Shown here: piece after piece, positions 1 through 6,365 of the stretch
Layout: the number at the start of each line of letters is the position of its first letter
Numbering within the stretch: the stretch's first letter is position 1
The notes under the pieces: model-generated
What the model was told of the DNA's origin: nothing
Databases searched by the model: none
What the model saw: only the letters and a program-made list of their open reading frames with translations
Translations under genes and position numbers: made by a program
DNA from: JBGPYM01 sp041493205
GTDB lineage: Bacteria; Bacteroidota; Ignavibacteria; UBA10030; UBA6906
Reading direction: 5' to 3'
DNA: 12,372 nt
Assembly (NCBI GenBank): GCA_041493205.1
Contig: JBGPYM010000074.1
Span: forward strand, 1 to 12,372

Positions 1-1
1 A

Positions 2-784
2 GACAACTCACTCGAGACATTGCGCAGGCAATTCAAGGATGTCGAATTTGTTGCGACAGGGAAAAACCTTGGTTTTACCGGGGCAAGCAACTTCGGGTTC
101 GATCTGCTCAAAAAAAATCCGCCCGAGTACCTGCTTCTCCTCAATAACGATACGGAGGTTGAGCCCGGATTTCTCGACCCGCTCCTTCGCGCCGCGGAGC
201 AGGATGATCACGCCGGCGCATGTGTCAGCACGGTCTGCTATTACGAAGACAAAGAAGAGCTCTGGTATGCGGGCGGCGAATTCAAGTTCTGGCGTGGTTC
301 CGGTTTTTCGCGCGGCGAAGGTGTGCGGTTCAGCGACCTGCGGGGGATGGAAAACACGGAGGTATCGTTTGCGACGGGATGCGCCCTCCTGATACGGATG
401 AGCGCGCTGAAAAAAAACGTCCTTCTCGATGATCGGTTCTTCCTCTATCTCGAGGACGCCGACCTGTCCCTGCGCCTGCGGGAAGCCGGCTACAGACTGG
501 TGTATGTTCCCGCTTCGCGCATTTATCATAAGGTACATCACGCAGGCGACAAGCCGCGGCCGCTCTATTATTCCACCCGCAACCGGCTTCTGATCTTGCG
601 GCTGCATTTCAAGGGCTGGCGCCGTCTGGCCGGAATGGGCTATGTCCTCCTCTCCGTGGCCGCAAAAACGCCCGGGTGGTGGTTCCGACGGAGGGACCTC
701 TTCTGGGCGGGTACGTCCGGTGTCTGGGACTATTTCAGGGGGAATCTGCACGAGGGCAGAGGCCTCAAGCTTCGCATGTACTGA
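2..784 (+). CDS. GT2 family glycosyltransferase, 5' end missing
   Basis: Partial gene entering from the left edge; the frame is open from base 2 and 260 residues are visible. The first visible residues, DNSLE, match the middle of the GT2 motif VDNxSxDxSxE, so I infer that about 35-45 N-terminal residues lie outside. Seen next are NLGFTGASN (visible residues 22-30), the metal-binding segment LLLLNNDTE (44-52), a GCALLIR strand, and FLYLEDADLSLR with the ED pair near residues 151-152, typical of rhamnosyltransferase-like (WbbL/RfbN) GT2 enzymes. A hydrophobic, basic C-terminal tail (about 195-230) suggests peripheral attachment to the inner membrane. Its expected role is adding one sugar from a nucleotide donor to a lipid-linked glycan. 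It ends 11 bases before the next glycosyltransferase, so they are probably cotranscribed. Donor and acceptor cannot be read from the sequence. An internal TTG at 20 is not the start. Confidence 0.9.
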   Translation, partial: DNSLETLRRQFKDVEFVATGKNLGFTGASNFGFDLLKKNPPEYLLLLNNDTEVEPGFLDPLLRAAEQDDHAGACVSTVCYYEDKEELWYAGGEFKFWRGSGFSRGEGVRFSDLRGMENTEVSFATGCALLIRMSALKKNVLLDDRFFLYLEDADLSLRLREAGYRLVYVPASRIYHKVHHAGDKPRPLYYSTRNRLLILRLHFKGWRRLAGMGYVLLSVAAKTPGWWFRRRDLFWAGTSGVWDYFRGNLHEGRGLKLRMY

Positions 785-786
785 CC

Positions 787-792
787 GGGGGA
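787..792 (+). promoter_or_regulatory. Candidate ribosome binding site for the GTG start at 796
   Basis: A GGGGGA run lies just after the stop codon of the upstream glycosyltransferase. Its spacing of 3 bases to the GTG is short, so the match is only fair. It helps choose 796 over the in-frame GTG at 676, which lies deep inside the previous gene. Confidence 0.35.
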
Positions 793-795
793 CCC

Positions 796-1866
796 GTGCT
801 CCGCGTTATTCTTGATTTCGGCAATGCCGGGAAGTCGACGGGGACGGGCGTCTACAGCCGTGGACTCCTCGAGGGTCTCGAGATGCACTGCCGTGAAGAC
901 GTCGAAGCGGCCGAGGCGGGCATCAGTTCCGTGAGCACGACATTGAGACCCGTGCGGCGTCTCATCTATCTCTCCCGGCTGCGACGCCTCCGCGCAGGCG
1001 GATACGGCGGCGCCGATGTCGTTCATTTCACCAATGTGTATGTGCCGCAGCGCCGGATCGGAACCGCGTATGCAGTGACGATCCACGATCTCGACGCAAT
1101 TGACCACCCTGAGGTGTACACGCGACGGTATGCCCTGTATTATGAACGGACGGTGCAGGCATCCATCGATCGCGCGCATGTGGTCCTGACAGACACCGAG
1201 GCGGTACGCTCGATGATGCTGGCCCGGTACCCCGGAGCGTCCGGAAAGGTGAGGGTCGTCGGGGTGGGCTTGAGCCGGGAGTTTACGGCGGCGGCTGACC
1301 GCGCGGGCACTCATTCCGCCCCGGGAGACCCGATGGTCCTGTTTGTCGGACGGCTGGAGATGAAGAAAAACCTCGAATGGCTGGTGCACACGGTGGGTGA
1401 AGGAGTGCGGAAAGGGGCCATACCTCCCGTGCGCCTCGTCCTCGCAGGCGGACGCGGGTACGGCTTTGCGAGGATCGAGGAAGCAATGAAGCGCCATGCG
1501 GCAAACGTCAGCTGGGTAGAGGCTCCATCTGTGGATGTGCTCGCAGGTCTGTACAGGAGTGCACGCGTCGTCGTGCTCCCTTCCCGGTGCGAAGGCTTTG
1601 GCATCCCGCTCCTGGAAGCAATGCATTGCGGAACGGCCCTGGTCGCGAGCAGGATTCCGACAAGCCTGGAAGTGGCGGGGGGATGTGCGCATTTTTTCAA
1701 TCTCGACGATGCCGACGGATTTTATCACGCGGTGAATGACGCCCTGCACGGCCGGGAGCAGGAAGAGCGCCATGCCGCCGCGTCCCGCACGCTGGAGGCC
1801 TATTCCTGGCCCGGGTTGGCGCGCGCGGCGACAGCGGCCTATCGTGAGGCGCGTGCGCTCGCATGA
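796..1866 (+). CDS. GT4 family glycosyltransferase (GT-B fold)
   Basis: A 356-residue cytoplasmic or membrane-associated glycosyltransferase of the large GT4 ("group 1") family, which retains the anomeric configuration of a nucleotide-sugar donor. The N-terminal acceptor half shows the glycine-rich entry STGTGVYSRGLL (residues 14-25), VVHFTN (75-80) and the IHDLD segment (96-100). The C-terminal donor half shows FVGRLEMKKN (183-192), VLAGG, and EGFGIPLLE (266-274), the E-x7-E motif that contacts the donor. The reading frame is open further upstream, but GTG 796 puts the glycine-rich motif at the usual distance from the N terminus and avoids a long overlap. The stop overlaps the next start (ATGA, 1863-1866), implying translational coupling. 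The HDLD region and compact size resemble mannosyl- and rhamnosyltransferases of O-antigen clusters, but the sugar is unknown. Confidence 0.9.
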   Translation: MLRVILDFGNAGKSTGTGVYSRGLLEGLEMHCREDVEAAEAGISSVSTTLRPVRRLIYLSRLRRLRAGGYGGADVVHFTNVYVPQRRIGTAYAVTIHDLDAIDHPEVYTRRYALYYERTVQASIDRAHVVLTDTEAVRSMMLARYPGASGKVRVVGVGLSREFTAAADRAGTHSAPGDPMVLFVGRLEMKKNLEWLVHTVGEGVRKGAIPPVRLVLAGGRGYGFARIEEAMKRHAANVSWVEAPSVDVLAGLYRSARVVVLPSRCEGFGIPLLEAMHCGTALVASRIPTSLEVAGGCAHFFNLDDADGFYHAVNDALHGREQEERHAAASRTLEAYSWPGLARAATAAYREARALA

Positions 1867-3017
1867 AGAAGATCAGAGTCGCGCACCTTATCACAAATTT
1901 CAAACTTGGCGGCGCACAGGACTACCTTCTCCTGATTGTCCGGGGGCTCGACAGGGGCGTCTTTGAGCCGGTGATCGCCGGGAGAATGGAGGGTGAATGG
2001 GTTCCCCTCGTCAGATCCCTCAATGATGTGGAGTCGTACGACATCCCTGCGCTCCGGAGGGAAATCGCGCCCCTCGACGACATGCGGTCGATCTTCCAGA
2101 TAAGGAAATTCTGCGAAGAACGCTCGATCGACATCCTCCATACGCACTCTTCAAAGGCCGGCGTTGTGGGGAGGGTGGGAGGCACGCTTGCGGGCCGCTG
2201 TGCGCTCGTCCACACCATACACGGATTCTCGTTCAATGATTTCATGCCCCGGTGGAGGAAAACGGCGTATATTCAGACAGAGAAAATGATGTCGCACTTC
2301 ACGACCACGCTCCTCCTCTATTCGCACGGAGATCGGCGTACGGCGCAGCGGCTCGGTATCGGCGCCAGACGGTCGGTCGAGACCTTTTATTACGGCATAG
2401 AGTATTCTCCGTTCGAAGTGCCGGTCGATCGCACCAGCATTCGTCGCGGGCTCGGATTCTCAGAGAACCACCGTATCCTCGGATTCACGGGCAGATTTTC
2501 CGAACAGAAGGGGCTTTCAACGCTGATCGACGCGTTCGCCGCCGTCCACGTCCGGTTCCCGGATACCCGCCTCCTGCTTGTGGGTGACGGAGAGTTGCGG
2601 CAGGGGATGGAGGAACAGATTCGCCGCCTGGGCGTTGAGGGAAGCGTCGTGCTGACGGGATTTCGATCGGATGTGCACGCGCTCCTGCGGGCCATGGACG
2701 TTTTTGTGATGACCAGCCTCTGGGAAGGACTGAGCCGATCGCTTGCTGAAGCAATGTATGCACGACTCCCTGTCATCGCCACGGACGTCGGCGGGACCTC
2801 CGACGCCGTGCGCAACGGGGAAACGGGCTGGCTCGTCCCGCCCAGGGATGTCGATGCGACGGTCTGCGCAATCACGGAAGCGCTGACCGACCCGTCGCGT
2901 GCCCGCACGCTGGCGGCGCAGGCATATGACTGGGCGAGATCTGCCTTCGACCCGGATGCGATGAATGCCCACATTGCCGGGCTGTATAAGAGTCTGGTGA
3001 CAGACCAGAATCCCTGA
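1863..3017 (+). CDS. GT4 family glycosyltransferase, EpsD/EpsF-like
   Basis: A 384-residue GT-B glycosyltransferase. N-terminal half: a beta strand and glycine loop with FKLGGAQ (residues 13-19), and ILHTHSSKAG (91-100), typical of exopolysaccharide GT4 enzymes that act on lipid-linked acceptors. C-terminal half: FTGRFSEQKG (208-217), LLLVGDGELR (237-246), TGFRSDV (265-271), and EGLSRSLAEAM (288-298), which holds the E-x7-E donor-binding pair, then GGTSDAV and GWLVPP. No signal peptide or membrane helix is evident, so it should act at the cytoplasmic face of the membrane. The ATG overlaps the stop of the preceding GT4 gene by ATGA and has no Shine-Dalgarno of its own, so translation probably depends on coupling. 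Its stop lies 14 bases before the initiating transferase gene. Sugar specificity cannot be assigned. Confidence 0.92.
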   Translation: MKKIRVAHLITNFKLGGAQDYLLLIVRGLDRGVFEPVIAGRMEGEWVPLVRSLNDVESYDIPALRREIAPLDDMRSIFQIRKFCEERSIDILHTHSSKAGVVGRVGGTLAGRCALVHTIHGFSFNDFMPRWRKTAYIQTEKMMSHFTTTLLLYSHGDRRTAQRLGIGARRSVETFYYGIEYSPFEVPVDRTSIRRGLGFSENHRILGFTGRFSEQKGLSTLIDAFAAVHVRFPDTRLLLVGDGELRQGMEEQIRRLGVEGSVVLTGFRSDVHALLRAMDVFVMTSLWEGLSRSLAEAMYARLPVIATDVGGTSDAVRNGETGWLVPPRDVDATVCAITEALTDPSRARTLAAQAYDWARSAFDPDAMNAHIAGLYKSLVTDQNP

Positions 3018-3018
3018 G

Positions 3019-3023
3019 AGGAG
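3019..3023 (+). promoter_or_regulatory. Shine-Dalgarno sequence deciding a GTG start
   Basis: AGGAG sits 8 bases before GTG 3032, right after the stop of the preceding glycosyltransferase. The good sequence and spacing fix the non-ATG start of the sugar phosphotransferase. Confidence 0.75.
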
Positions 3024-3031
3024 TACCCCGG

Positions 3032-4426
3032 GTGTCCAACCGGCGCGAAATACTTGTGTTGTTCATTGCCGACCTGATGACGGTCAGCGCGGCCTGGGGA
3101 ATCTATTATCTCTTCCGGGTCCGGAGCGGACTCATCGACCTGAGCGCCGAGCCCGATTTTCTCGCGCCCATGATTGCGGTGACGTTGTTCTGGACGCTCC
3201 TTTTCTTCATCGTGGGGCTGTATCGCCCGTGGTACGCGGCGTCACGGATCGACGAACTGGCCCTGCTCTTCAAAACCATCTCGCTCGGGTCACTCCTCCT
3301 CTTTTTCGCAATCTTCGTCGATGATGCGGGAAAACCGACCGGGACCAGCTCCCGGATGCTCATTGGCGTGTACTGGGCAGTGGTGCTCGTTGCAGTTTCG
3401 TCGGGACGGATGGTGCTGAGGAGCATCCAGCGGCGGATGCTGATCGCGGGAATCGGTGCGCATAACACGCTGATCGTGGGAAGTCTTGCCCGTTCCCGTG
3501 AACTCTTTGATCAGGTCGCGAAATTCCCGGCGCTCGGATACAGGGTGGTCGGGTTTGTGGGGGTGGACCACCGCAGTCAGCGCGACGGCAAAGGCGCGGT
3601 CCCTGTCCTGGGAGTTATCGATGACCTTCCCGCGCTCCTCCCGAAGGAGAGCATCCAGGAGGTGCTGATCGCGCTCGATTCCACCGACCATGACAGACTT
3701 CTCGATGTGATCGCGAAATGCGGGGGGCAGAAGGTGAGTTTGAAAATCATGCCCGATCTGTACGACATCATCAGCGGACAGGCCCGGACAAATCAGATCT
3801 ACGGATTCCCGCTCATCGAGATTACGCCGCAGCTGATGCCCCCGTGGGAGGAATCGACCAAGCGCCTGATCGACGTCCTGGCTTCCTCGTTTGTCCTCCT
3901 CGCCGGTTCGCCGCTCTGGCTTCTTCTGGCGCTCTGGATCAAGCTCGACTCGCGCGGCCCTATGCTGTACCGTCAGGTCCGCGTGGGGAGAGACGCCATT
4001 CAATTCGACATGCTGAAGTTTCGCTCCATGATACAGAATGCGGAGCAAATGGGCCCGCAATGGGCGGGGAAGAAGGACCCCCGCATTACGAGGGTGGGAA
4101 AGATCCTCCGCCAGCTCCATCTCGATGAGATCCCGCAGATGATCAATGTCCTTAAAGGGGACATGAGCCTGATCGGCCCGCGTCCCGAACGCCCCATGTT
4201 TGTGGAGGAGCTCGCCCGGGATATTCCGCTCTACATGCGCCGCCTGCGCGTGCGCCCCGGCATCACCGGCTGGGCCCAGGTGAAACACAAATACGACGAG
4301 TCGGTGGATGACGTCAAGAGGAAAGTGCAATACGATCTGTACTACATCGAAAACATGTCGCTCCGCATGGATTTCAAGATCGCCCTGAATACGCTCTATC
4401 ACATGCTCCTGGGGCGCGGACGCTGA
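3032..4426 (+). CDS. Polyprenyl-phosphate sugar-1-phosphate transferase (WcaJ/WbaP-like, initiating)
   Basis: A 464-residue integral membrane enzyme of the polytopic phosphoglycosyltransferase family (exopolysaccharide polyprenyl glycosylphosphotransferase). It moves a sugar-1-phosphate from a UDP-sugar to undecaprenyl phosphate, the first step of lipid-linked glycan synthesis. Four N-terminal membrane helices are predicted (about 7-27, 45-65, 78-96, 108-124). A FlaA1-like Rossmann domain follows (about 145-260, starting NTLIVGS). The catalytic domain opens with KRLIDV (277-282) and a re-entrant hydrophobic helix containing Pro294. Then come LKFRSM (328-333), the dyad Asp365-Glu366 in HLDEIPQ, GDMSLIGPRPER (376-387), PGITGWAQV (409-417) and YDLYYIENMSL (434-444). 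All key parts are present and length is normal, so it should be active. UDP-Glc, UDP-Gal and UDP-N-acetyl sugars all remain possible donors. It closes the tight four-gene run of region 1. Confidence 0.95.
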   Translation: MSNRREILVLFIADLMTVSAAWGIYYLFRVRSGLIDLSAEPDFLAPMIAVTLFWTLLFFIVGLYRPWYAASRIDELALLFKTISLGSLLLFFAIFVDDAGKPTGTSSRMLIGVYWAVVLVAVSSGRMVLRSIQRRMLIAGIGAHNTLIVGSLARSRELFDQVAKFPALGYRVVGFVGVDHRSQRDGKGAVPVLGVIDDLPALLPKESIQEVLIALDSTDHDRLLDVIAKCGGQKVSLKIMPDLYDIISGQARTNQIYGFPLIEITPQLMPPWEESTKRLIDVLASSFVLLAGSPLWLLLALWIKLDSRGPMLYRQVRVGRDAIQFDMLKFRSMIQNAEQMGPQWAGKKDPRITRVGKILRQLHLDEIPQMINVLKGDMSLIGPRPERPMFVEELARDIPLYMRRLRVRPGITGWAQVKHKYDESVDDVKRKVQYDLYYIENMSLRMDFKIALNTLYHMLLGRGR

Positions 4427-4431
4427 CATCG

Positions 4432-4461
4432 TTGCTTTTCATGGGTGAAGACGTATCTTTT
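4432..4461 (+). promoter_or_regulatory. Candidate Bacteroidota-type promoter before the aminotransferase gene
   Basis: The 80-base gap 4427-4506 is the longest in the window. It holds TTG at 4432-4434 and TATCTTTT at 4454-4461, 19 bases apart. This resembles the Bacteroidota consensus TTG, 19-23 bases, TAnnTTTG, with the last G missing. Read as a sigma-70 promoter, TTGCTT and TATCTT are only moderate matches. It would start transcription near 4468 and let genes from 4507 onward be expressed independently of region 1. Such short motifs arise by chance, so this is tentative. Confidence 0.25.
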
Positions 4462-4506
4462 CACTCTGTGCTCTTGTACACACATTGATTACTGCCAGGA
4501 ACCGTT

Positions 4507-5607
4507 ATGAACCTCCAGATGGTAGACGTTGTCGGCCAATACAAAAGAATCAAGACCGACGTGGACTCGGCAATTCACGCCGTCCTCGATTCAGGAATGT
4601 TTATCCAGGGGAAAGAAGTCGGTGAATTCGAGTGCGCAATGGCGGGCTACCTCGGGACCCGCTTCGCAGTCGGGTGCGCTTCAGGTACCGACGCCCTCCA
4701 GATCGCGATGATGGCGCTTGGTATCGGGCGGGGAGACGAAGTGATTACGACGCCGTTTACATTCGTCGCAACCGCCGAAACCATCGCGATTCTCGGCGCG
4801 ACGCCGGTGTATGTGGATATCGAACCTGGGACATTGAACATCGACCCGGCCAAAATCGAGGTTTCGATAACGCCCCGGACGAAGGCGATCATCCCGGTCC
4901 ACCTGTACGGCCAGCCGGCCGACATGGACGCCATCCTGGCTGTCGCCCGGAAGCACAGTATCCCGGTGATTGAAGACTCCGCACAGGCGGTCGGCGCTTC
5001 ATACAAAGGGAAAAAGGTCTGCTCGATGGGGGAGTTCGGATGTATCAGCTTCTTCCCGAGCAAGAACCTCGGCTGCTTCGGAGACGGTGGGATGATCGTC
5101 ACGAACGACCCGGTGCTTGCGGAAAAAGCCCGGGTGATTGCGGCGCACGGCTCGAGGGCCAGGTACTATCATGAAGTGCTGGGGGTGAACAGCCGGCTGG
5201 ACACCCTGCAGGCGGTCATCCTTAACGTCAAGCTCCCGCATCTGGAGGCGTACAACACCGCGCGGCGGAACGCCGCGCAGCGGTATAATGAACTGCTTGA
5301 AGGCCTCCCTGTGAAAGTGCCATTCGTTGCACCCGGCGGTGAACACATTTTCCACCAGTATACGCTCCGGGCGCCCAGGCGGGACGCGCTGGCGGCGTTT
5401 CTCAAAGGGAAGGGGATTCCGCATGCCATCTACTACCCCGTTCCCCTCCATCTCCAGAAGGCATTCGCGATGGCAGGAGGCAAAGAGGGAGATTTCCCGG
5501 TCACGGAACAGGCAGCGCGTGAAGTCATCTCTCTTCCCATGCACACGGAGCTTACCGAAAAGCACGTCCAGATGGTGACGGGAGCTATCGGAGAGTTTTA
5601 CAAGTAG
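4507..5607 (+). CDS. DegT/DnrJ/EryC1/StrS sugar aminotransferase, WbpE/WlbC-like
   Basis: A 366-residue PLP enzyme of the sugar aminotransferase family, which transfers an amino group (usually from glutamate) to a nucleotide-linked keto-sugar. Visible marks: CASGTDALQ (57-65) binding PLP phosphate, TPFTFVATAE (82-91), PVIEDSAQ (153-160) with Asp157 pairing with the PLP ring nitrogen, and FFPSKNLG (182-189) with the Schiff-base Lys186. Then come GDGG (192-195) and NSRLDTLQA (228-236). Length is normal and no part is missing. From memory, the resemblance is closest to WbpE/WlbC, which makes the 3-amino group of UDP-2-acetamido-3-amino-glucuronate; this substrate is inferred, and other 3- or 4-keto sugars are possible. 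The partner dehydrogenase, oxidase and acetyltransferase genes are not in the window. An AGGA about 7 bases before the ATG serves as ribosome binding site. Confidence 0.93.
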   Translation: MNLQMVDVVGQYKRIKTDVDSAIHAVLDSGMFIQGKEVGEFECAMAGYLGTRFAVGCASGTDALQIAMMALGIGRGDEVITTPFTFVATAETIAILGATPVYVDIEPGTLNIDPAKIEVSITPRTKAIIPVHLYGQPADMDAILAVARKHSIPVIEDSAQAVGASYKGKKVCSMGEFGCISFFPSKNLGCFGDGGMIVTNDPVLAEKARVIAAHGSRARYYHEVLGVNSRLDTLQAVILNVKLPHLEAYNTARRNAAQRYNELLEGLPVKVPFVAPGGEHIFHQYTLRAPRRDALAAFLKGKGIPHAIYYPVPLHLQKAFAMAGGKEGDFPVTEQAAREVISLPMHTELTEKHVQMVTGAIGEFYK

Positions 5608-5620
5608 GGACACATGTCCC
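5607..5620 (+). repeat. Short inverted repeat after the aminotransferase gene
   Basis: GGGAC and GTCCC flank a four-base loop (ACAT), and the arms extend to six bases if only two are left unpaired. The first G is the last base of the stop codon. The stem could fold in RNA, but no run of T follows, so it is not a standard terminator. It may limit read-through or translation of the next gene, or be chance. Confidence 0.4.
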
Positions 5621-5641
5621 ATTATCTTACTACAACACGCT

Positions 5642-6358
5642 GTGCCTAAAACACTCGTCGTCATCCCGACATATAACGAGGCCGAAAACATCCCCCGGCT
5701 GATTCCGCAAGTGCTCGAACAGGCGGACGGTGTGGAAGTGCTCATTGTAAATGACGGCTCCCCCGATGGTACGGGAACAATAGTCAGGGCCATGGGTGAG
5801 AAAGACCCGCGGGTCCATTGTATCGAGCGGCCGGCGAAGATGGGACTGGGAACCGCTTACGTCGCCGGATTCACGTACGCCCTGGCCAACGGCTACGACT
5901 TTGTGTTTGAGATGGACGCAGATTTTTCGCACAGTCCCAAGGAAATCCCGAATTTCCTTGCAAAGATCCGCGAGGTCGATCTCGTGATCGGCTCGCGCTA
6001 CGCGAACGGCGTGCGTGTCCTGAACTGGCCGATAAAGCGGCTTCTGCTGAGCTACACGGCGAACGTCTGGACCCGCTTCATGACCGGACTCCCCCTGGAT
6101 GATGCAACCGGAGGGTTTAAGTGCTACCGGATTGACGTCCTGAAGGCGATCAATCTGGAAAGGATCCGCTCCAACGGGTATGCTTTCCAGATCGAGATGA
6201 GCTTCAAGGCCTGGCGGAAGGGATTCCGTCTCGCGGAGATTCCAATCGTGTTTCTGGAGAGGCTGGCCGGAAGGTCGAAAATGTCGAAGCAGATCGTCTA
6301 TGAAGCATTCTTCATGGTCTGGAAACTCCTGTTCCGCAGCCTGATCAACAGGTTGTAA
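5642..6358 (+). CDS. Polyprenol monophosphomannose synthase (DPM1-like GT2)
   Basis: A 238-residue GT2 enzyme of the dolichol-phosphate mannose synthase type. Family members move a hexose, usually mannose from GDP-mannose, onto a polyprenyl phosphate, giving a lipid donor used outside the cytoplasm. Motifs seen: IPTYNEAENI (8-17) at the very N terminus, VNDGSPDGT (36-44), the catalytic MDADFSHSP (91-99), GSRY (117-120), DATGGFKCYR (154-163), GYAFQIEM (179-186), and FLERLAGRSKM (204-214). This is the short, soluble-type form without C-terminal membrane helices, so it should bind the membrane peripherally. The early YNEAEN motif forces the start close to GTG 5642. No Shine-Dalgarno is seen, and a short ATG frame upstream overlaps this start. 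The gene ends 7 bases before the fusion gene. Und-P-glucose or Und-P-GlcNAc as product cannot be excluded, and no C-type glycosyltransferase that would use it is visible. Confidence 0.9.
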   Translation: MPKTLVVIPTYNEAENIPRLIPQVLEQADGVEVLIVNDGSPDGTGTIVRAMGEKDPRVHCIERPAKMGLGTAYVAGFTYALANGYDFVFEMDADFSHSPKEIPNFLAKIREVDLVIGSRYANGVRVLNWPIKRLLLSYTANVWTRFMTGLPLDDATGGFKCYRIDVLKAINLERIRSNGYAFQIEMSFKAWRKGFRLAEIPIVFLERLAGRSKMSKQIVYEAFFMVWKLLFRSLINRL

Positions 6359-6365
6359 CGCCCTC

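Noticed and set aside
676..795. Upstream extension of the first GT4 gene to a GTG at 676
   Set aside because: It would overlap the preceding glycosyltransferase by more than 100 bases and adds residues before the normal N-terminal strand; GTG 796 fits the family.
730..1773. 347-codon open frame on the - strand opposite a GT4 gene
   Set aside because: Low-complexity basic translation with no recognisable domain, fully opposite a well supported glycosyltransferase.
3290..4429. 379-codon open frame on the - strand opposite the sugar phosphotransferase gene
   Set aside because: Its translation is rich in His, Arg, Asp and Glu without any family motif, and it lies opposite a gene with complete catalytic motifs. 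Long antisense frames are expected in GC-rich coding DNA.
4445..4464. GTGAA and TTCAC inverted repeat in the gap before the aminotransferase gene
   Set aside because: Five-base arms around a ten-base spacer are common by chance, and extending the arms gives mismatches; no regulator gene is nearby.
5607..5620. The GGGAC/GTCCC hairpin as a rho-independent terminator
   Set aside because: The stem is short and is followed by ATTATCTTAC rather than a T run, and the next gene begins 22 bases later in the same direction.
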